Assembly: GCA_947630385.1 (NCBI GenBank)
Contig: CANRHG010000012.1
Span: 1 to 22,266, forward strand
Source: an uncultured Eubacteriaceae bacterium
GTDB taxonomy: Bacteria; Bacillota; Clostridia; Eubacteriales; Eubacteriaceae
Direction: 5' to 3'
Length of the DNA: 22,266 nucleotides
Part shown: positions 1 through 6,556 of the stretch, piece after piece
Numbering within the stretch: the first letter of the stretch is position 1
How the letters are laid out: the number at the start of each line of letters is the position of its first letter
Notes under the pieces: model-generated
Told to the model about the DNA's origin: nothing
Databases searched by the model: none
Seen by the model: the letters and a program-made list of their open reading frames with translations, nothing else
Position numbers and translations under genes: made by a program

Positions 1-1095
1 CTACAAGTTCCCAGTTGTTCTTCTTGCAGAGCTTAACGATTTCGTTTATCTTTTGCTGCATCTCGGTTTTGGCTCTATTTCCTGTTCCATGGAAGACGAG
101 CTTAACGTGGTCCTGATAGATAAGATTTCCTTTCAAGTCACTGACTGCCAGTTCGATAAAGCCGTCGTTATAATCTAAACCACAGACAGAGGTATAGCCA
201 CTCTCCCTGGTTTTTGGGCAATCTAAGTCAAAACTGATGTGAAGATAGTAGCCCTTTGGACTTCTAACAAACCGGTGATAAAGCGGCTTTAAAACCTTCT
301 TTTGAACGACTTTCCGGATCTCTTTTTCAAGGTAGGAGATCCGTATATTTTCCGCCCAAACATAACGCTCTTTTCCTTTGATTTTGGAATCGAACTTTCT
401 AAGCCTTAAGTTGTAGGTCCCGTTTTCCTTGTTGTAGTAAAGAGTTGAGAGCTGATTTCCGGAAGTCTGAGCGGCCGCGCCCATTGAAGCGACGTTATGG
501 TCTCTGTAAAACTGGTAGTCTTCATACCAGTCTTTGTGGTCTTTATAGCCGTTTTCTTTTAAGTGAAACTGAGCCTTAAAGAGCCTCTTTGAGCCGAAGC
601 CCATCCGAAAAGGCTCGCCACTATTTAGATGTTCTTTGATCCAGTCCCGTTTTTGTCTCTTTTTGTTTTTCTTGTTCCTTAGCCAGTAGAGCCTGTGCTT
701 TTTTCGCCTCAGGCTTTCTAAACCTTGCTCGGATAGTTTCCCCTTGTTGCTCTTTTCTTTAAGCTTCCTGACGCTTTTTTCAAGACCGCTTATGTCTTTA
801 TCAAGTTTATAAAGCTCTTTGTCGATCACCCGAAGAAGGTACCGGTTTTCTTCTTTTAGAGCTTCTAGTCTTCCTTTGATCTCGGAGATGATCGTCCAGG
901 CCAGCCTGGTGGGGATGTCAAACTCTTTACTGAGGTAACTTCTTAACTCCCCTTCATTGGCGAAGTTGTTTTTGTAGTCTTTGTCGATCATGATCCGGTA
1001 GGTTTTTCGGCAGAGCTTTCCGTAAAATTCCATCTGACCGTCCAGATAATCCGTTAGCTCCCCTTCGGGTAGTTTGATCTTAGTGGTTGTTATCA
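1..1095 (-). CDS. tnpB: TnpB-type RuvC nuclease, C-terminal part outside window, start codon split by intron
   Basis: The reading frame is open from the left edge to 1095 and has no ATG of its own until 1033. Joining base 3551 (A) to 1095-1094 (TG) across the intron creates ATG and the N-terminus MITTTKIKLPEGELTDYL, a typical TnpB start. About 364 codons are visible. The N-terminal part is Lys/Arg rich and helical, followed by a beta-rich section. The first RuvC aspartate is in GLDYNDGFIEL, about residue 308; the later Glu and Asp and the zinc ribbon lie outside the window. TnpB family proteins are RNA-guided DNA nucleases that help IS200/IS605/IS607 elements persist, the guide RNA coming from the element's 3' end. 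No Shine-Dalgarno precedes the spliced start, so coupling to tnpA translation is possible. The family call is firm; that nuclease activity is retained is inference. Confidence 0.82.
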
Positions 1096-1132
1096 GTCGG
1101 ATAGCCGGGGCGCCTTACGGCGCCCGGGCCTC

Positions 1133-2941
1133 CTAGGAACCGGACTTGTCCCTTTCAAGACATCCGGCTCGAGCATAATTTTTCCCCCAGAGTTTCTGCT
1201 TATAAATTGTTTTGAATGCTTTGATGTTGTTGTCGGCCGGTCGACCGTTTTTGGCTTTAAAGACTTTGTGATATTCGTTGTGACAACTGCGGTGTACTAA
1301 TCTTAGATTCTTTCTGTTGTTTGAACCGCCTACGACTCTTGGGATGTCGTGGTGGACGTCATAGTCCTTTTCGGGGTCGGTGATTGGACAATCACAGATG
1401 GGACATTTGTATTTTTGTCTTTTGGCTAGGTAGCGTCTGGTGTAAATGTTATTTCGGTCGAATTCTTGTTCGTCCCGGCTTTTAAAGTAACCTGTAAGTC
1501 TACTATCAAAGGGCGTGTTTTTATAGGCTATCATTCTATGGTAGCGAATGGGTGTCCATGAAAATTTTAGTAGTTGATGGCTTATTTCTTCCGGGTCGGT
1601 TAGAATCCATTTGTTTTTACTTTGCCCAGCGTAGTCTGGTTTGAAGTATCTTTCTCTTAGCCATTTCCAGTTCTTTTTGGGATGGAGATGTTTTAAGAAG
1701 TGTTTGGTGTGGAGCCAGACGTATTCATCCATTTCGCTAAACGTTTCCTTAGAACAAAAGTTTGACCAATAGTTGGCTATGCCTCTGATGACTGGGTTTA
1801 GTTTAGTGATTAGGTAGCCTACGTTGTGACCTCTGCAGTCCCTAAAGACCTGTTTGATTTTTCGTTTGGCTTCTATTACGCTTTCTTTTGAGGGTTTGAT
1901 GATGAGTTTAAAGGGCTTCTTTGCGTTTTGAGCGCTTTTATGTCCTCTTACGTTAAATCCCAGAAAGTCAAAGCCGTCATAGATGCTCGTTATTTTGGTC
2001 TTTTCTGCCTGTAGGGTCAGTCCCCGCTCTTTAAGGTAGGATTCTAGAAGTTCTGGAATCTTTTTGGCGTCTTCTTTGGTTTCACAGGCAACTATAAAGT
2101 CGTCGGCGAAAAAGGAAAGCCGATATTTTCCTTGGGTCGCATGACAGAGTTTTATCTCTCCGTCTCTCTTATATTGTTTCTCTTTGTAGGTAATTCCTAA
2201 GACTTCTTGCATCCCTTGTAGAGCGATGACTGCCAGCAGTGGCGAGATGGAGTTGCCCTGTTTTGTTCCTTTAGTTGATTCGATAAGTATTGTTTCTTTA
2301 AGACATCCCGCTTTTAGCCATCTCTTAATGAGTTCGACTTCCGGAAAGTCTTTGAGTTGTTCTAGAATATAGTCGTGGTCTAAGTTGTCAAAACAAGACT
2401 TGAAGTCTCCCTCAAAAATGTAGGGACGATTTCCATTTTTAAGGTCATAATGGGTTCTAGCCAGTGCGTCTGCCGTATTTCTCTTTTGTCGAAAACCGTA
2501 AGTCGTCGGTTCAAACATTTCTTCCCACTGCGGTTCGAGTGCGTTTTTTACGACGGTTTGTAAGATTCTGTCTTTGATGGTCGGAATCCCAAGGGGTCGT
2601 ATCTTACCGTTCTTCTTTTTGATGTCAACTCCTTTGACCGGTGGTGGGTTGTAGTCTTTAAGCTTGACTTCCTTTAACTCATTATAGAGTTTTAGTCTGT
2701 CTTCGTTGGTCAGTGCAACAACATCGTCGATTCCTGCCGTTTTCTTTCCTCTATTCTTTTGGGTGACTTTACGGATGGAGACTAAGAGGTTAGCGTCGGA
2801 ATTCATAAGCATGCGTTGTAGCCAGCGCACTCTTCGGCGCTGACCTCGCTCCTGGGCACGGAAGATTTGATTCTGTAACTTTCGAACCTGTCTTTCGAGT
2901 TTTTTCCATGGGATCTCTTCCCATGATTTAAATTCGTTCAT
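1133..2941 (-). CDS. ltrA: Group II intron-encoded reverse transcriptase/maturase with HNH endonuclease
   Basis: This 602-aa protein assists intron splicing and copies the intron into new DNA sites by target-primed reverse transcription. It shows an N-terminal RT-0 region (GKKTAGID, about 67-72), fingers and palm (KIRPLGIPTIKDR, about 113-125; YGFRQKR; GDFKSCFD), GTKQGNSISPLL (about 225-235) and the catalytic FADD (278-281). The maturase/X domain follows (GIANYWSNF). The C-terminal HNH nuclease has CPIC at 513-516, an HH pair near 530, and HRSCH near 550-554. All core motifs appear intact. The last residues are encoded inside domain V, since the stop TAG at 1135-1133 lies just past that hairpin. 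No clear Shine-Dalgarno precedes the ATG. The HNH-bearing, chloroplast-like class is the best fit. Confidence 0.93.
   Translation of the reverse strand: MNEFKSWEEIPWKKLERQVRKLQNQIFRAQERGQRRRVRWLQRMLMNSDANLLVSIRKVTQKNRGKKTAGIDDVVALTNEDRLKLYNELKEVKLKDYNPPPVKGVDIKKKNGKIRPLGIPTIKDRILQTVVKNALEPQWEEMFEPTTYGFRQKRNTADALARTHYDLKNGNRPYIFEGDFKSCFDNLDHDYILEQLKDFPEVELIKRWLKAGCLKETILIESTKGTKQGNSISPLLAVIALQGMQEVLGITYKEKQYKRDGEIKLCHATQGKYRLSFFADDFIVACETKEDAKKIPELLESYLKERGLTLQAEKTKITSIYDGFDFLGFNVRGHKSAQNAKKPFKLIIKPSKESVIEAKRKIKQVFRDCRGHNVGYLITKLNPVIRGIANYWSNFCSKETFSEMDEYVWLHTKHFLKHLHPKKNWKWLRERYFKPDYAGQSKNKWILTDPEEISHQLLKFSWTPIRYHRMIAYKNTPFDSRLTGYFKSRDEQEFDRNNIYTRRYLAKRQKYKCPICDCPITDPEKDYDVHHDIPRVVGGSNNRKNLRLVHRSCHNEYHKVFKAKNGRPADNNIKAFKTIYKQKLWGKNYARAGCLERDKSGS
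1137..1170 (-). ncRNA. Group II intron domain V catalytic hairpin
   Basis: A 34-nt hairpin on the minus strand has a GAGCCGGA 5' arm, a bulge, a GAAA-type loop region and a closing TCCGGTTC arm. This is the standard domain V shape with the AGC catalytic triad in the 5' arm. It overlaps the last codons of the intron protein, so the same bases serve as ribozyme core and coding sequence. Confidence 0.85.
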
Positions 2942-3574
2942 GGCGTTTGTATCCGGCGAACCCGTGGGCCTTTGGGGCTTATATGGTCACTCGTCGGGGC
3001 TACTCCTTTTTAGTGAAAATTTCAAGTTTCAAACATTCCGTCTTTTACACCGAGTGGAAGTTGGCAGGCTTTCGCCTTGTAGCATTTGCTACTATCCGGC
3101 GGGTTATACTGCTTCCCCTTAGCTTTCGCTATGCCGGCTTTCGCTTTTTCCACTTTCCCTCGTCTGCCGGGAATTGGTCGGCCTCACGGCTTTCCTACCG
3201 CTTGGGACCCGACAGATGTTTTACAAGTTCCGCTTGTGTTCGATATATTCGTTTTAGGTGGCATCTTTACGCCGGTGGATAGGGTAGTCACGCGTAGGCG
3301 AAAAAACTCCTACTGTCTAATGTTCCACAATACGTTAGCTCTGGTCTTTTGACCGGTTTACGTCCATCTAACGTTAAGAATGACGACGCTTCGGCCAATG
3401 CTTCACTTTCGTTCACCATGACGAATTTTCCCTTGCCCGGTGCACGGATAGACGTTTACCGCCACCTTAGGCTTCTCTTCATGCAACTGACAGGTCCTGT
3501 CGCCAGTGACTGCCATTTCAGATGGGAATGATCCTTCTACCTGGACCAACTTTATTTATTTAAAGTACGAACAT

Positions 3575-4225
3575 TTAGTAGTCAAGCAGCTTCTTGTCGC
3601 ACTTCTTCTTTTCTTCTAGAATATCTCCGGCTTCTTTTAGAAGTCTTTCTTGCTCATTATATCCTCTAAGACGGTAGAATTTCCCGGAAAAAGAAGCGAT
3701 CAGACTCATGAAGTCTTCCATTAATTCCTGATTAAGATCTTTCCGTTCTTCTTCAAAGGCTGCTTCTATCTCTACGTCAAAGGCCTTAAAAAAACGCTCC
3801 AGGTAGTCATTCCCAAACCGGCTCAGTCGGTCTTTTTGAGTGATTCGGATCAGGTCGATCTTTCCTTCTTCCGCCAGATCCATCAGCTTTTTTAAACCCT
3901 TACGCTTTTCATTTAACCCACTGCCGGAGTCTCTGATCTCATAAAGCGGCTCCCCGTATCTGTCTCTAAGTTTCTCAAACTGGCTGTTGATCGACTTTTT
4001 AGAACCACTGTTGCTTCTGGCGTAGTGGGCTACCCTTTTAGGTTTTTCTTCAAAAACCGGCTCTCCGTAGAGATAGGCTTCGAGTTCTTTTCTACTGTAA
4101 AGGGTTTGACCGCCGGGGGTCTTATAACCTTTGATAAAACCCTTGTCCCGATATTTCCTGACGGTTTGTGGCGTTACTTTAAGAAGTTTAGCCGCCTCTC
4201 CGACTCTCAAAAATTCCTTTTTCAT
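3575..4225 (-). CDS. tnpA: IS607-type serine recombinase/transposase with altered catalytic position
   Basis: This 216-aa protein is the DNA strand-exchange enzyme of the element. Residues 1-50 form a MerR-like helix-turn-helix (AAKLLKVTPQTVRKYRDKG, then TPGGQTLYSRKELEAYL). Residues about 64-190 form the serine recombinase domain, with GLNEKRKGLKKL and the conserved KDRLSRFG motif, followed by a C-terminal helix typical of the family. The nucleophile motif, usually YxRxS, reads Y68-A-R-S-N72-S-G, so the expected catalytic serine position holds asparagine (codon AAC, one transition from AGC) with serines on both sides. The enzyme may therefore be inactive. No Shine-Dalgarno precedes the ATG, and a TATAAT lies 6 bases upstream, so the transcript may be leaderless. 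It ends 24 bases before the intron. Confidence 0.88.
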   Translation of the reverse strand: MKKEFLRVGEAAKLLKVTPQTVRKYRDKGFIKGYKTPGGQTLYSRKELEAYLYGEPVFEEKPKRVAHYARSNSGSKKSINSQFEKLRDRYGEPLYEIRDSGSGLNEKRKGLKKLMDLAEEGKIDLIRITQKDRLSRFGNDYLERFFKAFDVEIEAAFEEERKDLNQELMEDFMSLIASFSGKFYRLRGYNEQERLLKEAGDILEEKKKCDKKLLDY

Positions 4226-4231
4226 ATATTT

Positions 4232-4237
4232 ATTATA
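4232..4237 (-). promoter_or_regulatory. Candidate -10 element of tnpA (leaderless transcript)
   Basis: A perfect TATAAT on the minus strand ends six bases before the tnpA ATG, so transcription would begin at or next to the start codon. No convincing -35 box or ribosome binding site is visible. Treat as a suggestion only. Confidence 0.35.
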
Positions 4238-4360
4238 ACAATATTTAACTTAACTTTCTCTAGTATAATAAATATTTCTACTCTAATTGTTCTATTTTCA
4301 ATAAAGATTCTAAGTCGTAACGGACGATTTAAACTATATAAAATTCTCATCTCTTAAAGT

Positions 4361-4404
4361 GATTTTGACCTAAGCTAAATCAAAATCTTTCTCTTTTTTT
4401 CTTT
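4361..4404 (+). terminator. Rho-independent terminator, plus strand, with no plus-strand gene before it
   Basis: An inverted repeat GATTTTGA (4361-4368) / TCAAAATC (4380-4387) with an 11-base loop is followed by a T-rich tail (TTTCTCTTTTTTTCTTTT). It faces the same way as mutY but lies upstream of it, and the visible sequence to its left encodes minus-strand genes of the mobile element. It probably belonged to a plus-strand gene now separated from it by the insertion. Confidence 0.55.
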
Positions 4405-4439
4405 TACTTTTTTACGTTAAGCTATTTTTTGAGGAACGC

Positions 4440-5462
4440 ATGAACGAAAATTTAACACAAATTTTTAACCTACTTACGCAGTGGTACGAAAATAATAAGC
4501 GTGATCTCCCCTTTCGAAGAACCAAAGACCCATATAAAATTCTTGTCTCCGAGATCATGTCCCATCAAACACAAATCACAACTTTAGTTCCCTACTATGA
4601 ACGCTTTATACAACGCTATCCGAGTGCCGAAGCACTTGCTGAAAGTTCCCTGGACGAAGTGCTTTCTTACTGGGAAGGTCTCGGTTATTATAACCGCGCG
4701 AAAAACTTACAAAATTGCGCTAAAACGGTCGCAGCTTCCGGCTTCCCACGTTCGTACGAGGAGATCTTAAAACTTCCGGGTGTGGGACCATATACGGCCG
4801 GAGCTATTAGTAGCATCTGTTTTGGCGAAAAAAAGGCTTCCGTCGATGGTAACACTCTTAGGGTCCTCACCCGCGTCTTAGCCTTAGATCTTGATATTGC
4901 CAAAGAGAAAACGAAAAAGGTTATTGCTAGTCGTATCGAAGAGAACATGACCGAGGATCCAGGAACACTCAATCAAGCCATTCTCGATTTAGCGAGTGCG
5001 GTCTGCCTACCGAAAAATCCGAAGTGCTCTTTGTGTCCCGTCAGGGATCAATGTCTTTCTTTTAATAAAGGACTAACGGAGGTAATCCCGGTTAAGTCAA
5101 AAAAGCAAAAGAAGGTAATAGAAAACAACGAAGCCCTGATCATCGAAAAAGACGGCCGGCTTTTGTTTAAAAAAAGACAAGACGAATCTTTACTTAATAA
5201 GACCTACGGTTTTCCGGTTTTAAAAAGAGACTTAGAAGATGGTAAGGCGGTCAAAGACTTAGCGAAGGATTTAAACCTATCCCTACCCGTCTACCTTGGC
5301 TCGTGCAAACACCAGTTTTCCCACATTCAGTGGGTTACGGACGTCTACCTCTCAAAAGCTAATGACAATTCAAAACTGGACGGGTTTGTAAGCGAAGCGA
5401 GCGTTGTTCCAACCGCCTTTAAACGGATGATCGAAGTTTATAAAAAATCACCACATAAGTAA
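4440..5462 (+). CDS. mutY: A/G-specific adenine DNA glycosylase
   Basis: MutY removes adenine mispaired with 8-oxoguanine, the second guard of the GO base-repair system. The 340-aa protein is of normal length. The N-terminal glycosylase domain has the catalytic Glu38 in SEIMSHQTQ, GLGYYNRAKNL (about 81-90), a helix-hairpin-helix LPGVGPYTAG (112-121) and catalytic Asp136 in ASVDGNTLRV. The [4Fe-4S] cluster ligands are C189-X6-C196-X2-C199-X5-C205. The C-terminal NUDIX-like domain, which recognises 8-oxoG, carries the HQFSHIQW loop. GAGG lies 5 bases before the ATG. It stands alone on the plus strand between the mobile element and a long AT-rich gap; no strong promoter was found for it. Confidence 0.96.
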   Translation: MNENLTQIFNLLTQWYENNKRDLPFRRTKDPYKILVSEIMSHQTQITTLVPYYERFIQRYPSAEALAESSLDEVLSYWEGLGYYNRAKNLQNCAKTVAASGFPRSYEEILKLPGVGPYTAGAISSICFGEKKASVDGNTLRVLTRVLALDLDIAKEKTKKVIASRIEENMTEDPGTLNQAILDLASAVCLPKNPKCSLCPVRDQCLSFNKGLTEVIPVKSKKQKKVIENNEALIIEKDGRLLFKKRQDESLLNKTYGFPVLKRDLEDGKAVKDLAKDLNLSLPVYLGSCKHQFSHIQWVTDVYLSKANDNSKLDGFVSEASVVPTAFKRMIEVYKKSPHK

Positions 5463-5520
5463 AAATTTTTGTATTGTAGCGATATTTTTTAATTAATGGT
5501 AAAATATCCGTAAATTGATA

Positions 5521-5544
5521 GCTTAAAGAAAAATTAAATTAAGC
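5521..5544 (+). terminator. Weak candidate terminator after mutY
   Basis: GCTTAA/TTAAGC (5521-5526 and 5539-5544) forms a six-base-pair hairpin with a 12-base loop, followed by a mixed AT tail (ATCTTATTATTTTTC). It is the only hairpin with a T-rich tail soon after mutY, but it is weak and the region is very AT rich. Confidence 0.25.
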
Positions 5545-5625
5545 GAGAAATCTTATTATTTTTCATTGAAATATCAAAAATTTTTTAGAATTTTGTTAAA
5601 AAAATTATAAAAAATGATACAACTT

Positions 5626-5655
5626 TTGTTACTTTTTGATAAAATAGGTTATAAA
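5626..5655 (+). promoter_or_regulatory. Candidate housekeeping promoter for the trx transcript
   Basis: TTGTTA (5626-5631), an 18-base spacer and TATAAA (5650-5655) resemble a sigma-A promoter. It would start a transcript near 5662, leaving a leader of about 210 nt before the thioredoxin gene. Other AT-rich matches exist nearby, so the choice is moderate. Confidence 0.45.
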
Positions 5656-5670
5656 TATTAATAGCTTATA

Positions 5671-5848
5671 TCTTGAATCTTTACAAATACTATTAAACGT
5701 ATTTCACAAGATCAAGAATGACCGTAAAGCTGTAATCAAATTCGTTTGTTTTGATTTTCTTCTATAGAGTTTTGGGTATTGAAATTGTATAGGATGATTT
5801 CTAAAGCAGACGTAAAAGAGGACATCAAAACGAAGCTTTAGAAATTAT
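5671..5848 (+). promoter_or_regulatory. Structured 5' leader (three hairpins) upstream of trx
   Basis: Three inverted repeats lie in series between the candidate promoter and the trx ribosome binding site. The first has an outer TCTTGA (5671-5676)/TCAAGA (5712-5717) and inner AAATAC (5685-5690)/GTATTT (5699-5704). The second is AATCAAA (5734-5740)/TTTGATT (5750-5756), followed by a T-rich run. The third is a 14-pair stem, 5794-5807 with 5835-5848, around the perfect core TTTCTAAAGC/GCTTTAGAAA and one G-U pair. The third ends about 18 bases before GAGG. It matches no riboswitch I recognise. Together with the AT-rich stretch 5463-5625, it accounts for the 413-base gap after mutY. Confidence 0.45.
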
Positions 5849-5875
5849 AAATTTATTATAATTTTTGAGGTAAAT

Positions 5876-6190
5876 ATGGTTTTAACAAGAGATAATTTTC
5901 AGCAATATGTTCTCGACAGTAACGGTATTGTTTTCGTAGAATTCTTCGCCAGTTGGTGTCCGCATTGCCAGGCTTTCGCCCCGGAATATCAACAGATCAG
6001 TGAAGACTTATCCGGAGAAGCGGCTTTTTATCAGGTGGAAATTGACCAGAGTCCCGGCCTTGCAAACGAATACGGAATAGAAGCAATACCAACTATTAAA
6101 GTGTTTGATGAAGGTCAAGTTGTTACTAGTTTTGTTGGAGCACAACCGCAGTCTGTATTCCAAAAAGTAATTAACGATCTTAATCAATAA
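5876..6190 (+). CDS. Thioredoxin-fold protein with CPHC active site
   Basis: This 104-aa single-domain thioredoxin has no signal peptide and so should act in the cytoplasm as a thiol-disulfide exchange protein. The active site is W27-C28-P-H-C31, the dipeptide seen in DsbA-type oxidases rather than the CGPC of classical thioredoxin; this usually gives a more oxidising redox potential. The cis-proline is P72 in EAIPTIKVF, as expected for the fold. GAGG precedes the ATG at a spacing of 5 bases. The gene follows a long structured leader and is followed 63 bases later by an unrecognised 85-aa gene that probably shares its transcript and terminator. Its partners are unknown. It could be a specialised thioredoxin of an amino-acid reductase or repair system, but nothing nearby proves that. 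Confidence 0.88.
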   Translation: MVLTRDNFQQYVLDSNGIVFVEFFASWCPHCQAFAPEYQQISEDLSGEAAFYQVEIDQSPGLANEYGIEAIPTIKVFDEGQVVTSFVGAQPQSVFQKVINDLNQ

Positions 6191-6253
6191 ATAAATTGAT
6201 GGCTCCCTCAAAAACCGAGGTGAGTAATAAATTTCATTAAAAGGAGGCCCCTT

Positions 6254-6511
6254 ATGGCTAAAGATGTTATTCAAGAACTAAAGGCTGCAGTAGGCGATAC
6301 CGCTTATGGTAAACACATTATTGCTGACGCCGAAGCACACCAAGGTGAAACTGGACCGTACGCACAGGATATCGTAGACCGTCTACATGAAATGATCGGT
6401 TTACTAACAGCTTATGAAAGAATTCATAAAGCTGCTGGCGAAGACGCGAAAGCTACAGCTGAAGCTGACAAGATCGCTATCGCGAAGAAAGCTTTAAAAG
6501 CTGTCGAATAG
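6254..6511 (+). CDS. Small helical protein of unknown function
   Basis: I do not recognise this 85-aa protein. It is rich in Ala, Lys, Glu and Asp, has no Cys or Trp, no signal peptide and no membrane segment, and should be all-helical and soluble. It starts with MAKDVIQELKAAVGD and has a charged, Ala/Lys-rich C-terminal helix. An excellent ribosome binding site (AAGGAGG, 6241-6247) sits 6 bases before the ATG, and a strong terminator follows within about 15 bases of the stop, so it is very likely real and well expressed. It lies 63 bases after the CPHC thioredoxin in the same direction, which suggests co-transcription and a possible partner or substrate relationship. That link is inference. 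Confidence 0.75.
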   Translation: MAKDVIQELKAAVGDTAYGKHIIADAEAHQGETGPYAQDIVDRLHEMIGLLTAYERIHKAAGEDAKATAEADKIAIAKKALKAVE

Positions 6512-6524
6512 TTTAGAAAATAAA

Positions 6525-6554
6525 GACCGGCACTCAATGGCCGGCCTTTTTTTT
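6525..6554 (+). terminator. Terminator of the trx operon
   Basis: GACCGGC (6525-6531) pairs with GCCGGCC (6540-6546) except for one A-C mismatch, with an eight-base loop, and is followed by eight T residues (6547-6554). It lies between two convergent genes. The reverse strand has only a weak T-rich tail (TCTTTATTTTCT), so it may also slow transcription from the right. Confidence 0.85.
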
Positions 6555-6556
6555 GC

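Larger units (their letters stand above)
1096..3550 (-). mobile_element. Group II intron, full length, with RT/HNH ORF
   Basis: On the minus strand the 5' end reads GUUGGUCCAGGUAG, which matches the GUGYGnCCAG start of bacterial group II introns. A long structured domain I-III region (3550-2942) precedes the intron ORF. Domain V is a 34-nt hairpin at 1170-1137, opening with GAGCC and closing with GGUUC. Domain VI is a GC-rich hairpin with a GUAA loop (about 1131-1103), with a bulged A at 1102, seven bases from the end. The 3' end reads CUAUCCGAC. Length is 2455 nt. A stem-loop with loop AGUUUUUUCG (3294-3313) is a possible EBS1; its U run pairs with 5 of 6 bases of the last 5' exon bases AATAAA. 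The boundaries are supported independently because ligated exons recreate the tnpB start codon. Confidence 0.9.
1..4240 (-). mobile_element. IS607-type element (tnpA + tnpB) carrying a group II intron, right end outside the window
   Basis: The block holds a MerR-headed serine recombinase followed by a TnpB-type gene in the same direction, which is the IS607 family layout. The tnpB 3' end and the right end of the element lie beyond base 1. The left end cannot be placed exactly, because IS607 elements have no terminal inverted repeats and make no target duplication; it should lie in the AT-rich stretch upstream of tnpA, between about 4226 and 4360. A group II intron is nested inside at 1096-3550. 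The neighbouring mutY gene appears intact, so the insertion is intergenic. The outer boundaries are inference. Confidence 0.8.

Noticed and set aside
2940..3531. Several plus-strand reading frames of 60-111 codons opposite the intron 5' region
   Set aside because: They overlap each other inside the structured domain I-III part of the group II intron, have no ribosome sites and show no recognisable protein character; they are by-products of the intron RNA sequence.
1..3550. Retron or CRISPR-linked reverse transcriptase
   Set aside because: The RT has group II intron maturase and HNH domains, with domain V/VI directly after it and exact splice boundaries. No repeat array or retron msr/msd is present.
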